This document shows, piece by piece, positions 1-7,813 of a stretch of 20,117 nt of DNA. The DNA comes from Spirochaetota bacterium (GTDB lineage Bacteria; Spirochaetota; UBA4802; JAFGJZ01): the NCBI GenBank assembly GCA_023396615.1, contig JAEWVM010000255.1:1-20117 (forward strand), written 5' to 3'. A program made the position numbers and the translations under genes. Position 1 is the stretch's first letter. Each line of letters starts with the position of its first letter. The notes below the pieces were generated by a model that did no database searches, had not been told where the DNA came from, and worked only from the letters and a program-made list of their open reading frames with translations.

Positions 1-263
1 GCAATAATGCGTTCAATTTTATCTGCCGAAGCAGAGGGGATTGTTATAATAACTTCATCAATTGACTGTTCTTCAATAATTTTAACTGCATCATCTGTTG
101 AAGCCATGACGGGTTTCCCGGAAATAAGAGTACCAATTTTTTTGGTATCGTCGTCAAGAAAACCGGCAATACAATCATCTTTGGAGCGCTTCGAGAATTC
201 AGAAAGAATCAGAGTACCGGCTTCACCGGCACCTATAAGCAGAATACGTTTAGGTTCTTTCAT
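1..263 (-). CDS. CapD/FlaA1-like nucleoside-diphosphate-sugar epimerase/dehydratase, N-terminal part
   Basis: Partial gene: it starts with ATG at 263 and runs out of the window at base 1, giving about 87 N-terminal residues. The protein opens MKEPKRILLIGAGEAG, a Rossmann-type nucleotide-binding glycine motif, then shows GFLDDD near residue 35 and DEVIITIPSAS near residue 74. This is the pattern of the domain that precedes the catalytic epimerase domain in UDP-sugar 4,6-dehydratases of the CapD/FlaA1/WbpM type. The usual N-terminal block of four membrane helices is absent, so this looks like a soluble short form. The ATG overlaps the TGA of the upstream aminotransferase gene as ATGA, and GGAGAAA stands just upstream, so the two are probably translationally coupled. 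A dehydratase making a 4-keto sugar nucleotide fits the neighbouring aminotransferase, which would aminate it. The catalytic part is outside the window, so the exact reaction cannot be given. Confidence 0.8.
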   Translation of the reverse strand, partial: MKEPKRILLIGAGEAGTLILSEFSKRSKDDCIAGFLDDDTKKIGTLISGKPVMASTDDAVKIIEEQSIDEVIITIPSASADKIERII

Positions 264-1444
264 TTTGATTTCTCCGACAATATGCTTATTAAATTATCCG
301 CAACATACTCCAATTCTTCTTCTGTCATTGAAGGATAGAGAGGAAGAGTAATTTCTCTTTCGAAAATGTATTCAGAGTTCGGAAAACTATGAAAATCATT
401 TTTTCTGCCGATTGACTCATAGAAATCTTTATAGTAAGTAAATCTGTAAAGAGGAATGAAATGCATCGACGCAGATATGCCGCGCTTTTTAAGTTCTTCA
501 ATTACGTAATCACGGCTAATAGAAAGAGACTCGAGCTTCAATTTAACCGGATAAATATAATTGGAGGATTCTCTTCCTTCCTTTGAAGGATATAAATCCA
601 GCAAATCTGACGAAGAAAACAAAGCATCATACCTGCGGCAGATATCTTTGCGAAGACGGGTCATATAATCAGATTTTTTTAACTGTTCTACGCCGATAGC
701 GCTTGAAATATCAGTCGGATTATATTTATATCCAAGCTCAGTAACATCATACATCCACGATCCGTCATGCGAATACCGTTTCCATGCATCCCGGTCAATT
801 CCGTGAAGACGCATCTTCCTTGCTTTTTCAGCCATCGCATCATCATAAAGCGTAAGCATTCCGCCTTCTCCGGTTGTAATTGTTTTGTTAGCATAAAAAC
901 TGAAAACCGAAGGCGATTTAAATGAACCTATCGGTTTATCATTATAAAATGAAGGAAAAGCATGAGCGGAATCTTCAATGAGAAACAGACCATACTCTCT
1001 GCATATTTGAAAAAGCGGATCCAGATCAGCAGGAAGTCCGGAATAATGAACAGGTATTATCCCTTTGGTTTTGTCAGTAATAAGATGTTTAACTGACTCA
1101 ACTGATATGTTATGCGTATCGCGTTCTACATCCGCAAAAACAGGAACAGCTCCGAAATATCTTACTGTTTCCGCTGTTGCAACAAACGTAACTGCCGGAA
1201 CAATTATTTCATCTCCCGGCTTAATATCATGCAATGCTAACGCTATATGAAGTGCGGACGTTGCTGAATTAAAAGCTATTGCATGACGGGCTGAAACTTT
1301 TTCGGCAAACATTGACTCAAATTCGAAAGTTTTACTTCCCATTGTAAGCCAACCGCTTTTTAATACATTAGAGACTGCCTCAATTTCATTATCATCAATA
1401 AATGGTTTGTGAAATGGAATCTTCATTTGTTTATTCATGCGCAT
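260..1444 (-). CDS. DegT/DnrJ/EryC1/StrS family PLP-dependent sugar aminotransferase
   Basis: 394 residues, the usual length for this family of cytosolic aminotransferases acting on nucleotide-linked keto sugars. Visible hallmarks: the N-terminal PFHKPFIDDNE segment, NSATSALH near residue 59, PAVTFVATAETV near 83, EDSAHA with the PLP-pairing Asp at residue 158, and the Schiff-base lysine K187 in ANKTITTGEGGML. Later segments (MRLHGIDRD, YKYNPTDISSAIG, IPLY) are also typical. It probably transfers an amino group from glutamate to a 4-keto sugar for lipopolysaccharide, O-antigen or glycoprotein glycans. It overlaps the following CapD-like gene by 4 bp. Three candidate ATG codons exist (1444, 1438, 1426). 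None has a strong ribosome site, though a CAGG lies upstream of 1444; the homologous fold starts at the third (MKIPFHKP), so the true start may be 1426. Which sugar is used cannot be told from the sequence. Confidence 0.93.
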   Translation of the reverse strand: MRMNKQMKIPFHKPFIDDNEIEAVSNVLKSGWLTMGSKTFEFESMFAEKVSARHAIAFNSATSALHIALALHDIKPGDEIIVPAVTFVATAETVRYFGAVPVFADVERDTHNISVESVKHLITDKTKGIIPVHYSGLPADLDPLFQICREYGLFLIEDSAHAFPSFYNDKPIGSFKSPSVFSFYANKTITTGEGGMLTLYDDAMAEKARKMRLHGIDRDAWKRYSHDGSWMYDVTELGYKYNPTDISSAIGVEQLKKSDYMTRLRKDICRRYDALFSSSDLLDLYPSKEGRESSNYIYPVKLKLESLSISRDYVIEELKKRGISASMHFIPLYRFTYYKDFYESIGRKNDFHSFPNSEYIFEREITLPLYPSMTEEELEYVADNLISILSEKSK

Positions 1445-1552
1445 TATCTGAAACCTGTATTAGAATATGACAATCAAAAATTATTCAGCAGATTCGAACA
1501 TCGATGATTTATTGCGCTTCAAAAAAACAATTTAAACCACTTCGACAATATA

Positions 1553-1580
1553 TTGACAAATAAATCGATTATATTATTAT
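1553..1580 (+). promoter_or_regulatory. Sigma-70-type promoter for the small membrane protein gene
   Basis: TTGACA at 1553-1558, a 16-bp spacer and TATTAT at 1575-1580. The predicted transcript would start near 1587, about 20 nt before the ATG at 1608, with the ribosome site GGAGG at 1599-1603. Confidence 0.6.
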
Positions 1581-1607
1581 TAATAGCGTTTAGACAGCGG
1601 AGGCTGC

Positions 1608-2078
1608 ATGCTTGTGAATACCGATTTTTCATTTAAATGCTATTTTAAAAAATTGTGGCTCCGCATTGCTATTTTCACTTTTGCAGGAATGGGTTGGGAC
1701 GTACTTATGACCACGTCACAGCAGATAATAGCCGGCACTCTTACGCTTGACGCACTCAATACCGCATCTACATGGATGTATATTCCGTATTCACTCATGC
1801 CTTTCTATTTTTATCCGGCTGATTTCATAATGAATAAGCTAAAAATGAAGTACTGGATGCGAGTCGTTCCAATGCTCGCGGTATTTTACATAGCTGAACT
1901 TACATTCGGAAGCTTAATGCTTTATTTGGGAATTGAACCATGGAATTACAATTGGTACATTCAGCCTGAATGGAATTATAAAGGCATAATTTCTTTTTAT
2001 CCGGTCATAGTTATTCTTTGGGGTATTTTTGTAGTTCTTTCCGATTTTCTTGACGGATATCTAAGGTCAGATAAATAA
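1608..2078 (+). CDS. Small integral membrane protein, CmpB-like (putative ABC transporter permease family)
   Basis: 156 residues with about four hydrophobic segments, roughly residues 17-35, 54-70, 85-105 and 126-146. There is no signal peptide apart from the first helix. The region AELTFGSLMLYLGIEPWNYN followed by YKGIISFYPVIVILWGIFV resembles the pattern E..G...L....WxY......G.I....L.WG of the 'putative ABC-transporter type IV' (CmpB-like) membrane family, whose function is poorly known. The start is well supported by GGAGG five bases upstream and a good promoter. It is a single-gene unit: the upstream gene is divergent and pdxA converges on it with only 2 bp between stop codons. No ATP-binding partner is nearby, so a transport role is not supported by context. 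The family call is tentative; that this is a real membrane protein is likely. Confidence 0.7.
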   Translation: MLVNTDFSFKCYFKKLWLRIAIFTFAGMGWDVLMTTSQQIIAGTLTLDALNTASTWMYIPYSLMPFYFYPADFIMNKLKMKYWMRVVPMLAVFYIAELTFGSLMLYLGIEPWNYNWYIQPEWNYKGIISFYPVIVILWGIFVVLSDFLDGYLRSDK

Positions 2079-2080
2079 TA

Positions 2081-3070
2081 TCATCTGCCGCGCACAAGCA
2101 ATGCAGCAAGATCAACGGCTTCAACCATGCTTTGGCAGCCTGCTGTATTTTTTCCGGCGATGTCATAAGCAGTTCCGTGATCAACCGATGTTCTGACCAG
2201 CGAAAGACCAAGCGTGACATTGACTCCTTTATCAAATGCAAGTATTTTAAAAGGTATAAGCCCCTGATCATGATAATGCGCAATTGCAACATCATATTGT
2301 TCCCATTTGCTCTTCATAAAAAGAGTATCAGCAGAATAAGGACCTGAAACATCTATTTCATTTTTGAGCTTTTCGACAACTCTCGCTGAAACTTCCGTAT
2401 CAAATGTTCCGATTGCTCCGTTATCGCCGCAGTGAGGATCAAGCCCCGCAAGCGCGATCTTCGGTTTTCTTCCGCGAATTTTTCTTAAAGCACTGTCTGC
2501 TGTTCTGATTGTACTTTCGATTTTCTCGGCAGTGACAAGTTTGGGAATATCCGCAATTTTGTAATGCGTTGTCACAAGTACTACTGCAAATTTTTCTGAA
2601 TACATCATCATTACAGGATCCGGTTCATTTATCTTTTCAGCAAAATATTCAGTATGCCCCATAAACTTTAAACCCGATTTTTCAATAAGTCCCTTGTGTA
2701 CAGGAGCTGTTACAACTGCATCAATCAGACCCTGCTTCCAGAGTTCGATAGAAGCGTCAATATACGAAATAGATTCACTTGCCGTATCAAGATTTCCTTT
2801 TCCTAATTCCGGAACAGGAAAATTTGATTCAATATTATAAAATGAAACAGGGACATCAGAAGGATTATCAGCATTAAAAAAGGGAATGCTCAAATCAGAC
2901 ATAAAAGACGGGTAATGACTTTCGAGAATAGATTTACGGCCAATCAAAACAACAGAAATACTGCTCTCGATGCGAGGAAGCGCCTTTAAAGTAACCTCCC
3001 CGCCTACTCCGGCGGGACAACCGAGAGTGATACCAATTCTAACGTTTTGGAGATGCTTTTCTGTTTTCAA
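2081..3070 (-). CDS. pdxA: 4-hydroxythreonine-4-phosphate dehydrogenase (PdxA)
   Basis: 329 residues, the usual PdxA length. The enzyme oxidises 4-phosphohydroxy-L-threonine with NAD in the DXP-dependent branch of pyridoxal phosphate synthesis, acting as a cytosolic dimer with a divalent metal. Seen in the protein: RIGITLGCPAGVGGEV at the N terminus, VVTAPVHKGLI near 119, GHTEYFAE with metal ligand H139, LDPHCGDNGAIG with H213, AHYHDQGLIPFKIL with H267, and TSVDHGTAYDIAGK near 295. All three metal-binding histidines are present. The start is a TTG at 3070, not ATG; it is supported by GGAAGAG five to six bases upstream and by alignment to the family N terminus. The first 32 nt lie inside the end of the bactofilin gene, so its translation is probably coupled to bactofilin. 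PdxJ and other B6 genes are not in the window. DUF1537-linked PdxA2-type enzymes are an alternative, but no such partner is present. Confidence 0.93.
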   Translation of the reverse strand: MKTEKHLQNVRIGITLGCPAGVGGEVTLKALPRIESSISVVLIGRKSILESHYPSFMSDLSIPFFNADNPSDVPVSFYNIESNFPVPELGKGNLDTASESISYIDASIELWKQGLIDAVVTAPVHKGLIEKSGLKFMGHTEYFAEKINEPDPVMMMYSEKFAVVLVTTHYKIADIPKLVTAEKIESTIRTADSALRKIRGRKPKIALAGLDPHCGDNGAIGTFDTEVSARVVEKLKNEIDVSGPYSADTLFMKSKWEQYDVAIAHYHDQGLIPFKILAFDKGVNVTLGLSLVRTSVDHGTAYDIAGKNTAGCQSMVEAVDLAALLVRGR

Positions 3071-3482
3071 GAAACTCTTCCGGAATTATTCTGTTTTTGT
3101 TATATTCTGCATCTATAAGATCTTTTGAAGATACTTTCAAGTCATTTGAAATTGTACAGCGTCCTTCAAGAATAACACCGTTTTGGATAATGAGTTCGGG
3201 GGTTTTGATGTCTCCCAATATTTTGGCAGTCGGCATAAGCATCACACGTCCGCTTGCCGAGATATTTCCGACAACGAGACCTTCAACTATCACACTGACA
3301 GCTTCGATATTTGTTTTCATTTTGCCGTTCGGTCCGATATAAAGCTGTTCTGCCTGAAGTGATTTTCCTTCAAATCTGCCGTCGATTCTCAACGAACCGT
3401 TTATATTGAATTTTCCGGTAAAATATGAATTTTCACCGATCAAGTTGTTTACAACGTCGCTTCCGGTTTTAGCCAATGCCAT
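3039..3482 (-). CDS. Bactofilin (polymer-forming cytoskeletal protein)
   Basis: 147 residues. Residues about 18-115 are a right-handed beta-helix typical of bactofilins (DUF583): SYFTGKFNINGSLRIDGRFE, then short repeating strands with a hydrophobic-x-hydrophobic rhythm (LYIGPNGKMKTNI, VIVEGLVVGNISASG, AKILGDIKTPELIIQNG). Bactofilins self-assemble into filaments at the membrane and locally guide cell-wall enzymes. No transmembrane segment is present. The ATG at 3482 has AGAGG five to six bases upstream. The gene is divergent from a secreted M23 endopeptidase, a pairing known from curved and helical bacteria (for example Helicobacter CcmA with Csd proteins), which suggests a role in cell shape here. 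Its 3' end overlaps pdxA by 32 nt. The family call is firm; the shape role is inferred from context. Confidence 0.93.
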   Translation of the reverse strand: MALAKTGSDVVNNLIGENSYFTGKFNINGSLRIDGRFEGKSLQAEQLYIGPNGKMKTNIEAVSVIVEGLVVGNISASGRVMLMPTAKILGDIKTPELIIQNGVILEGRCTISNDLKVSSKDLIDAEYNKNRIIPEEFLENRKASPKR

Positions 3483-3512
3483 AATAACCTCTTTGAAAAT
3501 AGGATAACTGCA

Positions 3513-3540
3513 GAAATAACCCTAAAGCAAATCGTGTCAA
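3513..3540 (-). promoter_or_regulatory. Candidate promoter of bactofilin-pdxA
   Basis: On the minus strand a perfect TTGACA (3535-3540) is followed after 16 bp by TATTTC (3513-3518). The -35 is strong and the -10 is weak. The leader to the bactofilin ATG would be about 25 nt. It lies in the 164-bp gap shared with the divergent M23 gene. Confidence 0.4.
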
Positions 3541-3646
3541 TTACAAATTATCAATACAGAAAATCAGATAAAAATTCAGTGCGAAATACATATTTTAGTT
3601 AACTATTTTGCGATTTTTCCGATAAAATACTATACGACATAATGCA

Positions 3647-4537
3647 ATGAAAAAGTTAATTATTATATTATCAGCATGTTTCTTAAATATTCAGGCCGAA
3701 GAAGTCTTGAAGCTTGAAAGTCTAGACAGACATTCTCCGCAGATTAAAAGCATTCGACAGGATGCCATGAAGACGATTAGAACCATCAAAAGCCTCCGTT
3801 CGCCGGATGAATTGCCTGAATTAAAATTTTTCGAATATACGATAAAACAAAAAGATGATTTTTTCGGAATCATCGCATCGACTGGAACGGATCTTGACAC
3901 AGTGGTTTCCGTCAATAAACTCAACGGACCCAAGGAAAATTCAGGCAAGACAATTTATATCCCCAATATGCGCGGTGTTATTCATCATGTTAAAGACGGA
4001 GAAAGTATTGATTCGATTTCATCATTTCACGGAGTGCCGAAACAGTATATTATTAAAGTAAATAAAATTACAACTTTGTCGAAAAGTGATCTTTTCATTC
4101 CAATGGGCAGAATATCATCATCAGACCGGCAGAAATTTTTAAACGCCGGTTTTACTTCACCCATTGCTTCAAAACAAACAAGACTTACATCAAGCTTCGG
4201 AACAAGAAAAGATCCTTTTACGGGAGAACATGAGTTTCACGAAGGAATAGATTTAGCATGTCCTCTTGGAACTCCCGTCAGAACAGCCAGAGACGGAATT
4301 ATAGTCGTCGCCGGAAATGAAGGCGGTTACGGAAATCTTGTAGTAGTCAGACATTCAAACGGTTATGAAACATATTACGGTCATCTCTCCAAGTTTCTTG
4401 TAAAAGAAGGTCAGAAAGTGAAGAAAGGCGACGTTGTGGCGTTGTCAGGAAATACCGGCAGGACAACCGGCCCGCATCTTCATTATGAAATAAGAAAAAA
4501 CGGAAAAGCTCTTAATCCGAAATATTTCGCCAAGTAA
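3647..4537 (+). CDS. Secreted LysM / M23 family peptidoglycan endopeptidase
   Basis: 296 residues. An N-terminal export signal (residues 1-17, MKKLIIILSACFLNIQA) is followed by two LysM-like cell-wall binding regions (about 63-107, ending KTIYIPN, and 111-154, starting VIHHVKDGESIDSISSFHGV). The C-terminal M23 (LytM) metallopeptidase domain covers about 176-294. The zinc ligands are visible as H198 and D202 (HEGID) and H279 of HLHYE, with H246 (YYGHLS) and H277 also in place, so the enzyme should be active on peptide cross-links. LSAC at residues 8-11 matches a lipobox although the hydrophobic stretch before it is short; otherwise signal peptidase I would cut after IQA. The ATG at 3647 has no clear ribosome site and the leader is probably very short. 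It is divergent from bactofilin, which suggests a joint envelope-shape function. Confidence 0.93.
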   Translation: MKKLIIILSACFLNIQAEEVLKLESLDRHSPQIKSIRQDAMKTIRTIKSLRSPDELPELKFFEYTIKQKDDFFGIIASTGTDLDTVVSVNKLNGPKENSGKTIYIPNMRGVIHHVKDGESIDSISSFHGVPKQYIIKVNKITTLSKSDLFIPMGRISSSDRQKFLNAGFTSPIASKQTRLTSSFGTRKDPFTGEHEFHEGIDLACPLGTPVRTARDGIIVVAGNEGGYGNLVVVRHSNGYETYYGHLSKFLVKEGQKVKKGDVVALSGNTGRTTGPHLHYEIRKNGKALNPKYFAK

Positions 4538-6379
4538 TTACTCTACAATAGAAAGAATTTCATCAAGCGTCTTGGCTTCGTCAGGATATTCACACGTTAA
4601 GAAATTAATCATTACAGGCACTTCATATTTTCTGAATTTTTCCGTAACTTCATTTTTTATCAAATTTGCCGCTACAGAAACACTCTTTTTCTGTTTGCCT
4701 GGAAAAACTGCAATAATTGAATTTCTTGAATACCTGACTGCGAAATCAGTTTCCGATAAACGTCTTTCAATAGCTTCAGAAAGAGAAAATAATATGGCAT
4801 CTGCCTGTTTATCTCCATAAACCGTAACAAGACGTTTCATATTCTTGATGCAAAAACCGGAAAATGTGAGAGGTATATTCATTTCATCAGCATGTTTAAT
4901 TTCATCGGACAGTTTTTTCAAATATGAAGAAAGCAGATCATAATATTTTGATGTAAATATCTCGATGCTTCTGCTGTTTTGAAAAAAAGAAAAAACTACT
5001 TTTGAAAGTCTGTTTATCTGAACAAGATTTGACGGAAGATGTTCAATATCCGCCCTTAGAATGAGAGCAAAACCGGTAAGCCTTCCGCGGATAACATACG
5101 GCATTGAAACGAATATATTCATTCTAGCCAGCATTTCTTCATCAAAAATACGGTGAAGTATTTCATTATTAATCGGGTTTTCAATTACTGCATAACCGTT
5201 TATTGAGAACAAATAGGCTGTAAATGCATTATCAAGAGAAATGGAAAATGATTTTTTCTGAAAATTAAGAGAATCCTTTTCTTCAGTGTATTTCAGCTTA
5301 AAAATGTCATCCTTATCATCTCTTTCAAAAAAAGCAAAAGAAGAAACCCCGTTATTAGTCATTTCTCCTCTGATATAATTTTCAATATCAGAGTCAGCGG
5401 CGCTCTTTCTAATTCTTTCTTCATATGTATCTATATCGATAAGTTTTCTTGAATTCTCGAGAAGTTCCGAATTCTGAATCTTCAGCCTGTCGCTTTCAAG
5501 ACAACTTCCTGCAGAGAGAGACATGAATTCTGAAAGCTCGCGAATGAATCTTTTTTCGGCGTCAGTAAAAAGTTCTCCGTTAATTTTTGAGCATACGGAA
5601 ATAACAATAACAGGTTTATTTTTATCTGTGATTGAAATTAAAATTTTCGATCCAATTGATTTAAATTTCAAATATTCTTCTGATGATGAATCGGCATATT
5701 CAGAAATATCAAAGATAATTCCATTTTCAAAGACATCACTAAAAATTAAGTCTGAAGAATTAAATGTAATTCTTTTACTTTTAATTTTAACGCCTTTGGA
5801 ATCAGAAAGAATCCATTTATCCGATTCGTCCGATTCAGGCGATATAACAGATACGCCTTCTACTGATAGATAACTCATTATTGAAAATATCGCAGTTTCC
5901 TTTAAGTGATTAACAGAAGATGATTTCATTATTTCTTTTGCTATTTCAATCAAAAGAAGATTATCATTATGCGATAATTTCGTATCATCAGCAGAAACAT
6001 CACCGGTTTCTTCTGAATTTATTTTATCTTCATCAAAATCTGCCTGATTATCATCCGGACTAACAACGGTAGAGTCTTCGTTTGCAGTAATATCAAAAGT
6101 ATCGTTATAATCAGCTATATCATCTTCAGTAAAAAAAGGTTCAGGGATTTCATCTATAATAATATTTGAAAAATTGTTTTCTGGAAAATCCATTTCAGCA
6201 TCGTCAAACTTCAAGTCTCCACCGAACTCATCTTCAATTTCAACAGATTCAGAAGGAAGGTTTTTATTTTCAAAAGAAACAGAATCGTCATCATAAATTA
6301 TTTCTGGTTCAATTTCCGGATACTTTTCAGCTGTAAATTTTCCACGCAAAATTCTTTCGGCTTTTTCACGCAATCCCAT
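4538..6379 (-). CDS. Acidic protein with two GAF-like regions and a degenerate GGDEF domain
   Basis: 613 residues, predicted cytosolic, with no signal or membrane segment. Residues 1-15 are basic and amphipathic (MGLREKAERILRGKF), and 22-137 are a disordered, strongly Asp/Glu-rich stretch. Residues about 138-300 and 318-470 have the alternating helix-strand layout of GAF domains (low-confidence fold call). Residues about 485-613 follow the GGDEF fold order: long helix, GDKQADAILFSLSEAIERRL, then DFAVRYSRNSIIAVFPG. The signature GG(D/E)EF position is occupied by SRNSI (551-555), so diguanylate cyclase activity is not expected; it could be a structural or ligand-sensing relic. It starts 2 bp after the stop of the other acidic gene, with GGAG about eight bases before the ATG, so the two are one transcription unit. 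I know no described function; a signalling or scaffold role is inference. Confidence 0.75.
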   Translation of the reverse strand: MGLREKAERILRGKFTAEKYPEIEPEIIYDDDSVSFENKNLPSESVEIEDEFGGDLKFDDAEMDFPENNFSNIIIDEIPEPFFTEDDIADYNDTFDITANEDSTVVSPDDNQADFDEDKINSEETGDVSADDTKLSHNDNLLLIEIAKEIMKSSSVNHLKETAIFSIMSYLSVEGVSVISPESDESDKWILSDSKGVKIKSKRITFNSSDLIFSDVFENGIIFDISEYADSSSEEYLKFKSIGSKILISITDKNKPVIVISVCSKINGELFTDAEKRFIRELSEFMSLSAGSCLESDRLKIQNSELLENSRKLIDIDTYEERIRKSAADSDIENYIRGEMTNNGVSSFAFFERDDKDDIFKLKYTEEKDSLNFQKKSFSISLDNAFTAYLFSINGYAVIENPINNEILHRIFDEEMLARMNIFVSMPYVIRGRLTGFALILRADIEHLPSNLVQINRLSKVVFSFFQNSRSIEIFTSKYYDLLSSYLKKLSDEIKHADEMNIPLTFSGFCIKNMKRLVTVYGDKQADAILFSLSEAIERRLSETDFAVRYSRNSIIAVFPGKQKKSVSVAANLIKNEVTEKFRKYEVPVMINFLTCEYPDEAKTLDEILSIVE

Positions 6380-6381
6380 AA

Positions 6382-7725
6382 TTACACTCCAAGATCGTTA
6401 AGAACCTTGACGTAAAGATCAAAGTATTCACTGCCGGCGAATTTTTTAACCGTATCTTCCGGAAGTTTTTCAAACAGACCATCGAGATATGCCAGAAGTT
6501 TTTTCATATCTGTACTTTTCTTTTCTCCCATACCCGACAAAATATCGTTTAAGGAATTCTCATCATCCAAGAATACAATTCTGTCAGTAATATCAGCAAT
6601 TTCTTCTTCAGAATCTTTTTTATCGGAAAAATTCATCGCAGCAAGTTCAGTTTTTATATCATCTAAGTTTTCTTCAATAATAACAGATTTATTAGACGAT
6701 ATATCATTTTCTATTTCTTCAAATTCTGAATTTGAAAGCTGATTCAAATCAGAAAATATTTCCGAACGAAGTTTTTTCTTTCCTTCATTTAAGCGGTTTT
6801 CCGATGTCAATTCATCAAGAGGAGTCAAATCCATCTGCTCGAGTTCTTCAATCAGATCATCTTCAGATAATAGAAATATATCCTCTCTTGCAATCTTTTC
6901 GGCTTCTGCAAGATCAATCGGTTCAATTAAAAGCTGAGACGGCATTTCTTTGATTTGATCTGATATTTTACCTGCGAATTTTCGGGCTTCAGTAAGCGGT
7001 TGAACTTCTGTTTTTTTTTCTGTCGAAGATTCGAGTTTCATATCCTCGATTATTTCGGATTCGGAAATTTTCTTTTTTTTGTTCCCGTTATAAAAACCGC
7101 TTGAAGGAATCCCGAACAAAAGGTCAAGGTCTATAAAGTGTTCACTTCCTGTTTCGATTTTATGATACTTGTCATCATCCTGAACAGTTGTCTTTTGCTT
7201 ATTTCTTTTTTCCGAATTTTCCGGATAAAATCTTTTAATATATTCTTCTTCAGACATATCAGAAATATTAATTACATTATATCCGATATCATCAATACTT
7301 GAAGCAGCTGATTTTATTTCCTTTGCATCAGAAGGCTGAACTGTAACTTCTTCTTTTTTCTTAGTATCAGGTGCTTCGTTTCTGTTCTTTATCAGATCAA
7401 TGAGATTGGAAGGATTGGCATCTTTTATTCCGCCAACAACCTTTATGATGAAATCCCTGCTGATATTTATTATTTCATTGCGGATAAAATCAGTATCAAC
7501 ATCCAATATTTCAGGAATATCTATAATTTCATCATCATTTCCTGAATCCGGAAATGATTTATCTTCTATTTCAGAAACATATTTATCTATGTCGCGGAAT
7601 GATTTCGCATGAGAATTATCGGGAAGAGGCGCTAAAGGCGAGACTTGCCCCACTCTGCTTGTTGAAGAAGCGAATTCGCTGATTTCGTTAAAGTATTCTT
7701 CAATATTTGTTTTTTTGCCGCTCAT
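6382..7725 (-). CDS. Hypothetical acidic, low-complexity protein with a folded-looking C terminus
   Basis: 447 residues, very rich in Glu, Asp, Ser, Ile and Lys, with no signal peptide or membrane helix. Most of the chain (about 1-400) looks disordered apart from short hydrophobic-acidic segments such as LIEPIDLAEAEKIA and LSEDDLIEELEQMDLTPLDE. The last 42 residues differ: KKLLAYLDGLFEKLPED followed by FAGSEYFDLYVKVLNDLGV looks like a compact helical module. I have an impression of similar C termini in other spirochaete proteins, which I could not verify. It is immediately followed by the degenerate-GGDEF gene, which shares the acidic N-terminal character, suggesting that the two proteins work together. 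The ATG at 7725 has no strong ribosome site. Function unknown. Confidence 0.72.
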   Translation of the reverse strand: MSGKKTNIEEYFNEISEFASSTSRVGQVSPLAPLPDNSHAKSFRDIDKYVSEIEDKSFPDSGNDDEIIDIPEILDVDTDFIRNEIINISRDFIIKVVGGIKDANPSNLIDLIKNRNEAPDTKKKEEVTVQPSDAKEIKSAASSIDDIGYNVINISDMSEEEYIKRFYPENSEKRNKQKTTVQDDDKYHKIETGSEHFIDLDLLFGIPSSGFYNGNKKKKISESEIIEDMKLESSTEKKTEVQPLTEARKFAGKISDQIKEMPSQLLIEPIDLAEAEKIAREDIFLLSEDDLIEELEQMDLTPLDELTSENRLNEGKKKLRSEIFSDLNQLSNSEFEEIENDISSNKSVIIEENLDDIKTELAAMNFSDKKDSEEEIADITDRIVFLDDENSLNDILSGMGEKKSTDMKKLLAYLDGLFEKLPEDTVKKFAGSEYFDLYVKVLNDLGV

Positions 7726-7748
7726 AAATATTCGCTTATTAAAAATAT

Positions 7749-7763
7749 GTCTGCTAAACAGAC
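7749..7763. repeat. Small inverted repeat in the leader of the acidic gene pair
   Basis: GTCTG - CTAAA - CAGAC, a perfect 5-bp stem with a 5-nt loop, lies 24-38 nt before the ATG at 7725 and downstream of the candidate promoter. It could be an operator or a leader hairpin. Confidence 0.35.
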
Positions 7764-7785
7764 CCTCTCACATTCATTTTCGGCA

Positions 7786-7813
7786 AATATAAATCAAATA
7801 TTAAATTTGTCAG
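7786..7813 (-). promoter_or_regulatory. Candidate promoter of the acidic gene pair
   Basis: On the minus strand CTGACA (7808-7813) is followed after 16 bp by TATATT (7786-7791), each one base off consensus. The transcript would have a leader of about 55 nt including the inverted repeat at 7749-7763. The -35 box also forms one arm of a TGTCAGT/ACTGACA inverted repeat (7808-7814 with 7831-7837). Confidence 0.45.

Noticed and set aside
7..351. A 114-codon plus-strand frame at the left edge
   Set aside because: It is the antisense of the CapD-like gene and the aminotransferase 3' end, which both show clear family motifs on the minus strand.
4538..6379. Active diguanylate cyclase
   Set aside because: The GG(D/E)EF signature is replaced by SRNSI, so catalysis is not expected.
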